Positions 23,311-33,515 of a stretch of 64,000 bases of DNA are shown in pieces. Origin of the DNA: Mangifera indica (lineage: Eukaryota; Streptophyta; Magnoliopsida; Sapindales; Anacardiaceae). The position numbers and the translations under genes were made by a program. Under the pieces are notes generated by a model. The model did not search any database. It was not told where the DNA came from and saw only the letters and a program-made list of their open reading frames with translations. Within the stretch, counting starts at the first letter, position 1; every line of letters starts with the position of its first letter. The DNA lies in the NCBI RefSeq assembly GCF_011075055.1, contig NC_058141.1:18788031-18852030 (forward strand), read 5' to 3'.

Positions 23311-23749
23311 AAAAGATTAAGCTTTTGAAAAGAAAGTATCTGAATCTGAAGCAAACCTTACCCGCTTGTTTATTCTAAAAGGCTATTTGTTTTGGTTATG
23401 CATTTAATTTCAAAAGAAAGAATCATACAACCTTAAGACCATGGCTATTATGATGAAACACTGTCGTTAAATATTTCTCTAGCTTCTTTTGCCTATTGTC
23501 GCTATTTAATTTAACCACCCATCGACAACTACAGCCAATCAAGCCATTATAAGTGGTCTAGATTTCTTTCAGGTCATTCTCTACAAACATTTCTTTCCTT
23601 ACAACCCACCAGGCTCTTTGAACAATGGAGAGCTGAATTTCAGATTCATGTACAGCTGATCACTATACAAGCCATTATTGGAAAGATCTAATTTATAAAT
23701 TCTATCTCCCAAAAAAAAAAAAATATGCTTATAAATATATATTCTTATC

Positions 23750-23988
23750 AATATTAGATTTGAGTAAAGTCGAGCTTGAGCTCGAGCTCGAGCTCATTGT
23801 AGTTAAACTCGAACTCGACTCATTTCAAACTTGAACTTTTATTTAGTTCGTTATTAAAACGGTATCATTTTAATTTATATTGATCAAAACGATGTCGTTT
23901 TATATCAAAATTTTTAATTTGTTTAAGCTTGTTTAAGGTTGACTCGTTTCAGACTTGTTTGTGTAAGTTTGGTTTGAATCTAACCCTA
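23750..23988. mobile_element. 239-bp MITE with 9-bp target duplication
   Basis: The element is flanked by direct repeats ATTCTTATC at 23741-23749 and 23989-23997. The paralogous site in block A (about 17527-17537) has that sequence once and no insert, which is a true empty site. Imperfect terminal inverted repeats are present: TTAGATTTGAG near the left end and the complement of TTTGAATCTAA near the right. The interior (TTAGTTCGTTATTAAAACG, and a CGAGCTCGAGCTCGAGCTC run) is shared with the element at 50526-50867. The 9-bp duplication suggests a Mutator-like origin. There is no coding capacity. Confidence 0.9.
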
Positions 23989-24089
23989 ATTCTTATCCTT
24001 AAAATAAATTCTATTAATATTTTTATTCTTTACAAAAATCTTAAAACAGTTACTCCAAAACTGATCACCAATTTTAGCAGTATGTAGTT

Positions 24090-24280
24090 CTTGAACCTTG
24101 GCCTAAGAGACGACTGAAGCCAAAGTCTTTTGGGTATGATTTTTGACACAGCAACTACTACTCATCCTATGGGGCCGCTCATCAATGTAGGTCAACAAAA
24201 TCTTATAAGCTGATATACCATTAAAACCAAAACGATCAAGAAAGATTCTACGGCAGAGATTTCAGGAATTTTTTCCATAG
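24090..24280 (-). promoter_or_regulatory. Orphan LRR-kinase promoter segment (block B)
   Basis: The fourth copy of the LRR-kinase promoter region, with GACTGAAGCCAAAGTCTTTT, GATCAAGAAAGATTCTA and TTCAGGAATTTTTTCCA. One base change (AGCCAAAG for AGTCAAAG) removes the W-box core kept in the other three. Downstream on the minus strand only a few bases of LRR remain (about 23681-23696), so no gene is left for it to drive. Confidence 0.7.
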
Positions 24281-25446
24281 AATAAAATGTGGTCTTGTTG
24301 CCCAAACCTTACTCCCTTTCTCTTTGGACTTTTTAATCATTATAAAGTTCATTTCTTTGAATTTTCCCTGATGACTGATGGCTAAAGCTAGTTAAGCGCT
24401 GTAAACAAATAGTCAATGAATCACTTTAGATCACAACGAAATGTATTGTGCAAATACATTGGCTCAAGATAATCTATATTATTAGCAATGGAAATTAATA
24501 GCTTAAACAAGTTATTTGTTGTCCTTTTGAGCTCTTAATCCTAGTTTATTATCCTTAGCGCACATTCTCCCCCTTTACATATAATTTAACACAGTTTTTA
24601 TATTCATTTAGGGTTACTGTAACACTAACATCAATGCATAATTTATACAGGAACGTTTTGCAATTAGGTCTTATGAGAAACAAACATCCAAAACTAAGCG
24701 CAGCAGGTGTAGAACAAGGGAGAAAAGCCAAGGGCTGCGTATGAGATCGCATAAAACTTCCTTAACCATAAACTGTCGTACTGTGTATTAATTTTGCAGA
24801 TTTATTGGAACTTAATTCAGCCTCCAAAGAGTTTGTTTGATTTATAAGGGATCTAGAGAAGGAATTTGACATATATTTGTGAAAAAATTTTAAACCTTGA
24901 ATGAAAACAAAGTGATCTTCATTGACCCCCTTTGACCTTGAATTAGAGTCTGCAGTAATTGTTGAAATATATAAGTATCTAAAAGGGTATATAATGTAAT
25001 GATATCAAAATAAATTGGTTTAAATCATTTTGGCAATTGAACCTAAAACACTTTAAAGCCTATAAAATTAACAGTCTTAAAAAAGACTTGGATTTCTAGT
25101 TTGTGCACATACTGAAGACTCTGATTTTAGAAAAGTTAAATCTAATTATGAAAATCCTTATAAAATATTCCAAAAAAAGAAATAAGAGGGCAAAGTATGG
25201 ATACATTCCACAAAGAAACTTTCAGAGCAAAAACGAAGAAAGTACAACAATATTATAGGTGTTGACTGTAATGCTAGATTAAGTACCTAAACTCAGTAAC
25301 ACTTAATTGGCGTTGATCCCATGTAATGGAAACCATAAGAGAAAGCAAATTTCATGGTAAACCAAAGAAAAAAGAAGGGAGAAAAAGTAGTTTAAATTTT
25401 ACAAAATGTTGCTGAACACAGAAACATCAATGAACTACATCCATTC
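24281..25446. other. Spacer between promoter remnant and LRR kinase gene B
   Basis: Starts with a single 34-bp unit (24281-24314) matching the eight-unit array of block A. It then has about 380 bp (about 24690-25068) and about 85 bp (about 25295-25380) that are absent from block A. No gene is supported. Confidence 0.55.
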
Positions 25447-28242
25447 TTAACCATCATGTTCACCATTGAAATACATTTTTTGGTTTCTCAGTTCTGAGAT
25501 GGAAATTTCTCTTAAAGATTTTGTAAAGGATGTTTTTTGTGCAAGAAATTCTTGAGACACACACTTCATTGTAGGGCGAGACTTCGGCTTGGAACGCAAA
25601 CAAGCAAATGCTATGATTGAAACAAGAATAATTTCCTGTATAACTTTTCGATTAACTGGAGGCAAGAGGCGTGAGTCTAATACATCAGCCAACATTAAAT
25701 TTTGGTCGGATGATGATGAGAAAGAGAGAATTTCTTCTGGATGCCTTCCCATTAATACTTCAAGTGCAATGACTCCAAAACTATAAACATCACATTTCTC
25801 GGTCACAACCATAGTGTATGCAAGCTCTACAAGGAAAATAAAGACTTTTAAATGAAGTAAAGTGATAAAAAATCATTTAATTTAGAATGAACAAATTCTT
25901 TACAATTAGTTTTTCTAGAAATGTTGCTATTTGATTTTTTACTTCATTCTTCTGTAATCCAATTTAGTCACTAAGCTTCAATTAATAAAGAAGGAGAGAA
26001 TAACGAAGTACTTCACCTGGAGCTATATATCCATAAGTGCCTGCTACCATGGTTCTATTGGATGAGTCAGGAAGAAGAAGTCTAGCAAGGCCGAAATCAC
26101 CAATAAATGCATCAAATTTAGAGTTCAGTAGAATGTTGTTGCTTGATATATCACGGTGAACAATTGATGGTTTGCAGTCATGATGTAAGTATGACAAAGC
26201 ATGTGCCACATCTTTTACAATGTTCACCCTTGTAGTCCACTCCAACTCAAGAGCTTCATCATGATTCCGTAGAATACAAAACAAGCTTCCCCTCTCCATG
26301 TACTCGTATATTAAAAACATGCATTTCTTGTGCAAACAAAATCCATGAAGCTTGATAATATTTCGATGTCGTATTTCGGATAATACATGAGCCTCATTTT
26401 GGAAACTGTTGAGGAAAGGTAACTCCTCAATTTCTGTATTGTGAAGCTTCTTCAAAGCAACTATTTTACCTTTGGGTAGTTGTGCTTTGTAAACACTGCC
26501 ATAACCTCCAGTTCCAATGCAATATTTAATATCAAAATCCTCTGTTGCTTCAATTATGTCTTCAAATGCAATCTTACCATCATAGTTCCATATTGAGAAT
26601 ATATCGCCGCTTTTGCATACTTTTGAGGATAGTAGAACCTTTTTTTTCTTACTTCTTAGAAAAATTAATGCCAAAATTAGGACAATGAGACCAATGGTGA
26701 TAGGTAGAAAAGTTGCTATCAAGCAGATGACAATATTCTTTTTGGGTGGTGGTGTAGGAGGAGGTGGAGGAGGTGGAGGAGGTGGAGGAGGACTATAGCA
26801 AGGAGTAAAACCCTTGATTCGACCACATAAACCTTTGTTGCCTATAAATTGTTGTGGCATGTTTAGATATTGCAACTGAAGAGGGATTTCTCCATTCAAA
26901 TTGTTGTATGACAAATTCAAGAACTCCCATGGAAAGAAAGAATCAGGGATTTTACCAGAAAGGTTATTATTGGAAAGATCTAATTTAGATAAATATTGCG
27001 ATCCGATCTGTTGTGGAATTTCCCACTCAAAATATTATAGCTCAAATTTAAGCTTCTCAACTCTTTGCAACTCTTAATTTCAAGCGGTATGGAACCGTTA
27101 AGTTTGTTATTAGAGAGGTCTAGATTTCGAAGTTCGGCTAAGCCAACAATCTTATTGGGAATCAAGCCACAGAGATTGTTAGAATTAAGAAAAAGAACTG
27201 TCAAAGATGTTAAATTACCAAATGTTAAGGGAATAGTCCCAATGAAGTTATTACCCTGCAAATTTAGCATTGTCAGATTCATCCTCCCGATTTCTGGAGG
27301 GATTGTACCGCGAAGGTGATTATTAGAGATGAACAAATATCTCATGTGTGTTAAATTACCTATAAAAGAAGGGAAGGGACCATAAAAATGGTTATAAGAT
27401 AGATCCAGATCGAGGATGTTGGTTAAATTTTCTAGAGTTGGTGGAATTGGACCATAAAAATTGTTTTGAGACAAGGACAAGTAGGCCAACGTGCTTAATT
27501 GACCAAGCAATGAAGAAACTTGTCCTGTGAAATTGTTATTACTGAGGTACAGGAATCTTAGATTCCTCAAACTCCAAATTTCCGAGGGGAGTACACCTGT
27601 AACAATTTTGGTTAAAACAAAAAGGGGGTAAATTTCCATTCCTGATTTAAAAGAAAAGCAAGCAGAATCAAACATTGTTAGCTCACCTGTAAGATTATTA
27701 TATATCAAATAGAGAAACTCGAGCTCTGAAAGAGCACCGATTTCCGAAGGGATTACACCTGTAACAATTTGAAGAAAACAAAACAGGTTCTAAATTTCTA
27801 CTTCTCGTTTGAAGGGACAACAAGCAGAATCACACAGTATTAACTCACCTGTAAGATTATTCTGGTCCAAGTAAAGCCTTTTGAGCTTTGAAAGAGCACC
27901 GATTTCCGAAGGGATTCTTCCAGAGAGATTATTTCCACCAAGATCGAGATGTTCCAGGTATGATAAGCATGAGAAGTTTAATTGGCCAAGCTCTCCTTGT
28001 ATTTCAGATCTGTACAAAAAAATCTCCGTGATGCTTCCTGATGAACTGCAACTGATACCAACCCACTCGCAATGATCTGAAGAATTGTTGGTCATGTTGC
28101 TGTTACTCCACCAACTGGAGTTAAGCAGAGCTTCCTTTTCTAGTTGTATGGATGATAATTCACAAATACTAAAAGGAACATGGCATGTCAGAAGGGCAGC
28201 CCAAATGACCATTACTGTAAAAGTGGAAGAGGTGAACGCCAT
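25447..28242 (-). pseudogene. LRR receptor-like kinase, MIK2-like (copy B, one-base frameshift)
   Basis: Same four-exon structure as copy A: 27849-28242, 27687-27758, 26017-27596 and 25447-25826. In the large exon a T-run on the plus strand has three bases (27019-27021, GGAATTTCCC) where copy A has four (GGAATTTTCCC). This one-base deletion shifts the frame after LSYNILSGK and stops it within about 15 residues, before the membrane span. Otherwise the exon differs from A by exactly 15 bases, from five extra codons in the proline run (12 consecutive Pro). Downstream the kinase is intact ([23 protein letters not shown]). As it stands it would give a secreted truncated LRR protein. Because the change is in a homopolymer, a sequencing or assembly error must be excluded; with one base restored the gene would have 808 codons. 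Confidence 0.88.
26755..26797. repeat. GGA/GGT triplet-rich run coding the proline stretch of copy B
   Basis: On the plus strand GGAGGAGGTGGAGGAGGT repeats a 9-bp pattern; on the coding strand it gives 12 consecutive prolines just outside the membrane span. Copy A has an interrupted, shorter version (20088-20117). The length change is in frame (+5 codons), as expected for slippage in a triplet run. Confidence 0.85.
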
Positions 28243-28309
28243 GTTTGCAATGTGTTGCCATTCTCAACCTGAAGCAGAGTTTATATTACGCTAGCTGAAC
28301 CTCCGTTTA

Positions 28310-28565
28310 CGTTGGCTCCTGAAACTTGGCCAAAGAGACGACTGAAGTCAAAGTCTTTTGCATTTAATTTCTGGTTAACACGAAACGCGTTTCCACTAAA
28401 GAAATAGAACCTTTAAGTTGATATAGCTTACTTGGTATTTGACTGTGAAGTAAATGAATCAATCGTAATATAGTCCGCCTTATTCGTAAGTTCAGAAAAA
28501 TCAACCGACAATGATACAAAGCATAACAATCAAGGAAAATTCTATGACAGAGATTTCAGGATTTT
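28310..28565 (-). promoter_or_regulatory. Promoter region of LRR kinase copy B
   Basis: Nearly identical to 21650-21895 of block A, including GACTGAAGTCAAAGTCTTTT with its W-box core and the TATA-like AATATAAAC at 28279-28287 just downstream. Copy B may therefore still be transcribed despite its frameshift. Confidence 0.5.
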
Positions 28566-29292
28566 CCAAGTGAGCTCATGAAATGGAATCATTCCCACTT
28601 TTCTTTAAGACTTCTTGGTCGTTTTGAATTTTCCCAAGTTAGTGATTGCTAAAGCCATTCTGAGGCTAGAAATATTTAAGCATTTTCCCACCTCGTTTAT
28701 GAAATTAATTAATGAGCATTTTTCATCATTTTCAGCCCATACTGTATCTGTATTTTAATCCTTAAAAAAGGATGTTGAGAGACAAAACGAAATCCTATAA
28801 TAGTAAAGAATCATCAACTAAATGCATCAAACATAACTTGGAAAATGTTTTTGACTTGGCAACGTACGTGCGAGAAATCTTTGAGAAATGCTTTCCATTG
28901 TAGGTCGAGATTTTGAAACAAAAACAATATCTTGTAGTACTATTGAATCCAGCTCTTATTTGCTTGTTTATGGGTAAAGTTTGATTAATTTTCAGCACCA
29001 TGTAAGCTCAATAGAAACTCAACAAACCAAACTCACAAGTCATATCATTCACCTCTAGTGAAACTTTATAGAATGATCCTAACAAGGATCCATAGTCTGC
29101 ATAGAGATCAAGCATATAGAGCAGCAAAGAGTTATGAGTAGACAATGAAATGTAAGGGGGTTAAAATAACGTATTTGACATATATCTTTGTTGGGTTTTC
29201 AGAAGTGCTATTGGTTCTCTCACACTTCTTAACCTGATGGTCCCTAGAATTAACTAGGATTTCTAGATCAAACCCTGTATATCTGAAATTCA

Positions 29293-29565
29293 ATGTCTCA
29301 AGTAATGTTTTTACTTTTTACCAGTCAATTGAGTGAAAAATCACAAACATGCATTGTGATTAACTTACCACTGAAAATAGCCAAATGGGAAGTAGAATTG
29401 GGGGAAAAAAAAAAGTTAATTGTTTGTTTCCTATGTAGTTCTTCTGCTTTTCAGGAATCAAAATGGGATCCTACCCAAAACAAGGACCCAGATCCAGAAA
29501 ATACACAAATTACTGAACCAAAACAAGGCTTGCCGATCACCTCTGTGGTTCGTCGTTTGTTTTAA
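29293..29565 (+). pseudogene. Short exon-like relic shared by both blocks (block B copy)
   Basis: The counterpart of 23080-23310. Following a pyrimidine-rich tract and CAG at about 29454 the frame reads ESKWDPTQNKDPDPENTQ and ends ITSVVRRLF, then TAA at 29563-29565. The frame is open upstream from 29293 but that part is T-rich and intron-like. No matching 5' exon is seen, and I do not recognise the product. It may be the last exon of a lost gene. Confidence 0.3.
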
Positions 29566-29915
29566 AAGAGGTTAAGTTTTTGAAAAGAAAGTATCTGAAT
29601 CTGAAGCAAACCTTGCCCTCTTGTTTATTTTTTAAGGCTATTTGTTTTGGTTATACATTTAATGTTAAAAGAAAGAACACACAGCTGGCGTACAACCTTG
29701 AGACCATGGGCATTATGATGAAACGCTGTCGTTAAATATTTCTCTAGCTTCTTTTGCCTATTGTCGCCATTTAATTCAAGTACCCATCGACAACTACAGC
29801 CAATGAAGCCATTATAAGTGGTCTATATTTCTTTCAGGTCATTCTATGCAAACTTTTCTTTCCTTACACCCTACCAGGCTCTTTGAACAATAGAGGGCTG
29901 AATCTCAGATTCATG

Positions 29916-30882
29916 TGGTGTTATACAACTCAACTTTCTTTTAGTATTTTCATAACCAGTCATTTCAAGTGCCGTGTTAATGATGCAACAACTACCACAA
30001 TGGACAGTGTCCTCACTGTCCTGCACTATTATATGCCCTTTGATATGGGGGCAACAGCAGGCAATTTCTGATTCTTCATTTAAAGGAATGAACTTGTGGA
30101 CAAGAAACACTCGAGGAATAAAAGCAAGGTCAAACTGAAGGTTAGCCATTGCTTTCCCTCACCAACACAATGGCAATTCAATTACCATGGATGTGATGTG
30201 AGGCATGATTTGCAGGGATTGAAATATCCTTTCTCTGGCAGCAGAATCATTACAGTGAAGGGGAAGCTTCTAGTGGGCCTAACTCACGAAGAGCGTTTGG
30301 TTGGAGAAGTTGTGAGACAATAACAGTTAAAATCTTATAGAGATTCATGAATCAGAATTGGGTTGCAATAGTCTAAAGGGGAAAACACACAGAAAGAAAC
30401 TGACGGATTCTCATTATCTTGTAGCTTGTGGTAAGCTTTAATGGCTGTACACCAATTATCGGTGGACACAACATATTGGTGAACGTAATAAACCATTTTC
30501 ACTGAATTTGCTTTACTTGTTTCAATAAATCCTTGTTTTGGAACAACATACGTATAGTTCTGAGACTTGAGTTGTCCTTGCTTAAAAGCTATATTTGCTA
30601 GCTTGAAATTAATTTGCCCAACAGACACCGGTTTCTATTCTGTTCGTTGATCTTAAGCAATTAATGGGCTTTGAATTTTTCCTTCATTTAAGGTCATTTT
30701 CACTAATTGAAATAAGAGAAGGACTTCTTTACAATTAATTTCTTGACAGCCATGTATCATCTTATAATAATTATGCATTGTTTTCTCAGTAGTAAATAAT
30801 AAGTTGCAAATTGCCATATTGCATTGCCTCGACAATGCTTGGCCAGTGTGTTCCACACATTCTCTCTCTCTCATTGAAACCT
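29916..30882. other. Intergenic DNA with unassigned open frames
   Basis: Short open frames occur on both strands (plus 30096-30323; minus 29871-30149, 30335-30628 and 30653-30913). None shows a family motif I recognise, conserved splice sites, or a paralogous copy in the window. The last part holds a (TC)n tract (about 30861-30872) and the promoter of the next gene. Confidence 0.4.
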
Positions 30883-30890
30883 CTATAAAA
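30883..30890 (+). promoter_or_regulatory. TATA box of the DUF7722-type gene
   Basis: TATAAAAA (from CTCTATAAAAAGGC) lies about 65-70 bp upstream of the ATG at 30954. The matching place before the decayed copy reads CACAATAAAAAGGCC (about 31691-31705), so the box was damaged there. Confidence 0.7.
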
Positions 30891-30953
30891 AGGCTACCAG
30901 GCAATTGAAACAAACCATAGAATTAGCCCAAGAGTCAATAGGGACAGAGAGAG

Positions 30954-31208
30954 ATGAGTAGAGGGGGAATGGATTCAGTGGCTAGGCCATCACTAAACAT
31001 GGGTGGGGGGCCAAATGGGCAGCACTCGAGGGAGAGGTGCGGCCACTTTCAGATGCCATTGCACTACCCAAGATTCACCAGAGCTGATTACGAGTCCATG
31101 CCAGAGTGGAGGCTTGATTGTTTGCTTAAAGAATATGGCTTGCCAGTCACTGGAAATGTTGAACACAAGAGAAAGTTTGCCATGGGAGCTTTCCTCTGGC
31201 CTAACTAA
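30954..31208 (+). CDS. Small DUF7722-type protein, 84 aa
   Basis: A single-exon plant gene of 84 codons with a good TATA box and a short leader. The N-terminal 30 residues are Gly/Ser-rich. The C-terminal part has the family signature: FQMPLHYPRFTRADYESMPEW (about 32-52), then LDCLLKEYGLPVTG and HKRKFAMGAFLWP just before the stop. This pattern is found in a plant-specific group of small proteins of unknown function (DUF7722, recalled from memory). No signal peptide, membrane span or catalytic residue is visible. The gene has a decayed tandem copy about 790 bp downstream, including its promoter. No function should be assigned. Confidence 0.85.
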   Translation: MSRGGMDSVARPSLNMGGGPNGQHSRERCGHFQMPLHYPRFTRADYESMPEWRLDCLLKEYGLPVTGNVEHKRKFAMGAFLWPN

Positions 31209-31691
31209 GCTTGTTTTCTTCTCATGTAATCATAAGGTTGTTGAATATTAATGCTAGATTATTCTGTTTTCTGGTATTGTTTTGTTTTTACCTTTAATTT
31301 TGACTTCAGGCCTAAATAGCCATTTCCAAAGCATGTAGCAATTTTACTTACTTTCTTCTTCAAAATCATGTTTTCTGGTATAAACTCTATTGTTCTGGGC
31401 ATTTTCTAGGTGCTGTATGTTGGGTAATCATTGTGTGATCAATTTGCAGTTTGCAGAAGTTTTTCTTTGCAAATTGCCGAATAGTTACCGACACATAAAG
31501 CTGGAATGTAGAACAATTATACTTACAAATAATTACAACAATTAAGATTTATATATAATTAAGACTTTAAGATTTGGCAAGGTAAGCACCGAACCAAATA
31601 AATGTTTTAATCAACTTAAGTTTTATGTTAAATTTGGTTTTCTAGTGGAAGTTCAACACTGGTTGTCCAGCTATCTCTGTATCATACTGAA
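31209..31691. other. 3' UTR and spacer between the DUF7722-type gene and its decayed copy
   Basis: A/T-rich with no coding signal. The last part (about 31640-31720) resembles the promoter region of the upstream gene, so the tandem duplication included regulatory DNA. Confidence 0.5.
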
Positions 31692-31740
31692 ACCACAATA
31701 AAAAGGCCACCAGGCGACTTAAATTGAAGAGTTGAAAAAG

Positions 31741-32058
31741 ATGGGAATTGAGGGAATAGCGTCAGTGGCAAACTCTAGGCCACCTCTGTACCCGAAAGGC
31801 AGGCCAGTTGAACGGCATCTCTGTACCAATAAGGCAAGCCAATTGGGCGGCACCTCTGTACCAATAAGGCAAGCCAATTGGGCGGCATCTCTGTACCAAT
31901 AAGGCAGGCCAATTGGGCGCCGTCAGCATGCCAACTCCAATAAAAGCCGCACCATCACCAACTTATAGATGCCCGAATGGCAGCTTGATCGTCAGGCTGA
32001 ACAACATGGCCTTTCAATCTTTCAAAAGAGGAAACTTATCGCTGGGACTTTCATTTGA
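31741..32058 (+). pseudogene. Decayed tandem copy of the DUF7722-type gene
   Basis: The copy starts with ATG (MGIEGIASVANSRPPLYP, compare GMDSVARPSLN in the intact gene). After 53 codons it meets a stop at 31900-31902 inside a 35-bp repeat array. The C-terminal part survives in one frame from 31969: MPEWQLDRQAEQHGLSIFQK, then RKLIAGTF, compared with MPEWRLDCLLKEYGLPV and RKFAMGAF in the intact gene, ending early at TGA (32056-32058). The conserved FQMPLHYPRF segment is replaced by the array. The TATA box is also mutated. It is a pseudogene by several independent defects. Confidence 0.85.
31781..31920. repeat. 35-bp tandem array, exactly four units, inside the pseudogene
   Basis: Four consecutive 35-bp units beginning CA(C/T)CTCTGTACC. 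Units 2-4 are almost identical (CCAATAAGGCA.GCCAATTGG); unit 1 is more diverged and is probably the founder. Since 35 is not a multiple of three each unit is read in a new frame, although three added units (105 bp) keep the overall frame. One of these frames contains the TAA that stops the protein. Confidence 0.97.
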
Positions 32059-32130
32059 CCTAAACGGCTTAGAATAACATTCTTTTTCAGGACGAGCATC
32101 TGAGGAACCGGGAGGGTGGGTGAAGAGAGT

Positions 32131-33515
32131 TATATATAGGGAAATTAAATTACCCCAAAACTAAGGCACAAAAACGTAAATACCCCTGGATTTCACTGTT
32201 AAACAAAAATGCCCCTCAGAGATGAAACGGGCATTAACCACGCGCATTCGGCCAAACACACGAAAACAGAATTTTCAAATTTGCGTTTCGCGCACTCGGC
32301 AACATTGATTTTCTCCGACGATTTTTGCGACGTTTCCGACAACGAAGATGGATAAAAAGGTTAGTAAAACAAACCTTGTCATCTCTTTATGCATTTTGGT
32401 TGATGATTTGAGCGATTTGATGTGAAATTACCCAGTTTAGCGTTAGGGTTTCGATTTATTATGATTGACGAAAATGATTTATTTCTTTGTGATTTGGATG
32501 AATATTTTTAGGGCTTTTATGTTATATTAGATGTAGATTTGATTATTGTTGAAATGGAGTTTGAAAAACGAAGTTTGGAGGGTGAAATGTGGCCACACGA
32601 ATTCGATGGTCACCACGCGAATGGCGCAGTGACCACACGAATTTGTGTGGTGAGAATTGTTGAAGACGGGGTTGTTTTTTGCACTTTTCAAACTTTATTG
32701 GACTACAGTAATCATGTGGTTGGGGGGGTGAAACCGCGCGTTTTCATCGTGTGGTGGGGCATAATAAAAATTAGAAAACTTTGTGGACTTGCATAATTGA
32801 GGTCAACGCCTCGAATTTGTACAGTTGATGCGCGAATTCACGTGGTGGGGACAAATTGCGGTTTTCCAGAGTTATCCAGCATGTGTTTTCTATGGTTGGA
32901 ATTAGGGGGCAAAATGCGATTATATTAAATTTTAGGGTTTTTTTGATATTTTTCATATGGATCAAATTGAATTTATTTATCTTAAGGTTTTTTATCGTGT
33001 AGAATTCGAATTTGATATCTGTTTTTTTGAATAAGGCCTCTATGTATAGAATTGAATAATTTATTCCCTAAAATTTATATAAATTTAATATAATTGTAAT
33101 TTAATTTTTATACAGGGAGCTGTACAAAAGAGAAAAAAGGACAAAAGCATAAATGAATTGCGATTTCCTCTCGAAAAATACTTCAAGGCTCAAGTTACTA
33201 CACGTGGATATAGAGATATGAGAGTCGTGATCAAAAAATTATTAACAGAGAGGCAATTACAAATGTTTCGATGTACTTGTTTCGGATACTTCCTGGACTT
33301 AAAGGATAGTCGATTTAGTGGGGTTTTAAATTTGTTTATTACCCTTAAATAAAATAATAATTTAAATTAAAATGGTAGTTTTGATATTTAAAGGGATATT
33401 TGAAACATTTTCGTTTAAATACTTTAATTTAAAGGTATTTTTGTTTTAACCCCAAAATTTAGGGTAAATTTTTTATTACCCCAATAAAAAGGGTCTTTAT
33501 TTTAATTTCCCTTAT
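32131..33515 (+). mobile_element. Non-autonomous TIR element with a DUF1985-like exon
   Basis: Both ends carry the inverted repeat GGGAAATTAAA (32139-32149, and its complement at 33502-33512), and more weakly matching sequence continues inwards (TTACCCC...AAATACCCCT on the left). It is flanked by TA-rich sequence on both sides, which hides the target duplication. Inside, ATG at 32348 (MDKK) can splice from 32359 to 33116, and the second exon runs to TAA at 33350-33352. Its end (MFRCTCFGYFLDLKDSRFSG) resembles the DUF1985 domain that accompanies Ulp1-type proteases in some plant Mutator-like elements. The rest of such a protein is absent, so this is a shortened, non-autonomous element. Family placement is by memory of the motif. 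Confidence 0.6.

Larger units (their letters stand above)
17480..23650. repeat. Tandem segmental duplication, block A
   Basis: About 6.2 kb that recurs, with indels, as block B (about 23670-29915). Shared landmarks in the same order: an A-run followed by GCTTATAAATAT; the LRR promoter remnant; the LRR kinase gene with its promoter; and a downstream segment with GAATCAAAATGGGATCC that ends at CTCTTTGAACAAT. Block A differs from B by an eight-unit 34-bp array (one unit in B), by lacking a 239-bp MITE and about 380 bp (24690-25068 in B), and by keeping a kinase remnant that B has lost. The arrangement fits unequal crossing-over. Confidence 0.85.
23670..29915. repeat. Tandem segmental duplication, block B
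   Basis: Second copy of the block at 17480-23650. It begins with a few bases of the LRR remnant (GGAAAGATCTAATTTA, about 23681) and an A-run, and ends just after CTCTTTGAACAATAGAGGG at about 29895. It carries LRR kinase copy B. Coding sequences of A and B are nearly identical, whereas the spacers have gained and lost segments, so the duplication is fairly young and still changing. Confidence 0.85.

Noticed and set aside
26613..26798. Plus-strand open frame ending in a poly-glycine run
   Set aside because: It is the complement of the proline-coding run of LRR kinase copy B.
30096..30323. 75-codon plus-strand frame ending in LVGEVVRQ
   Set aside because: Fairly protein-like at the end but no recognisable family, and overlapped by an equally open minus-strand frame.
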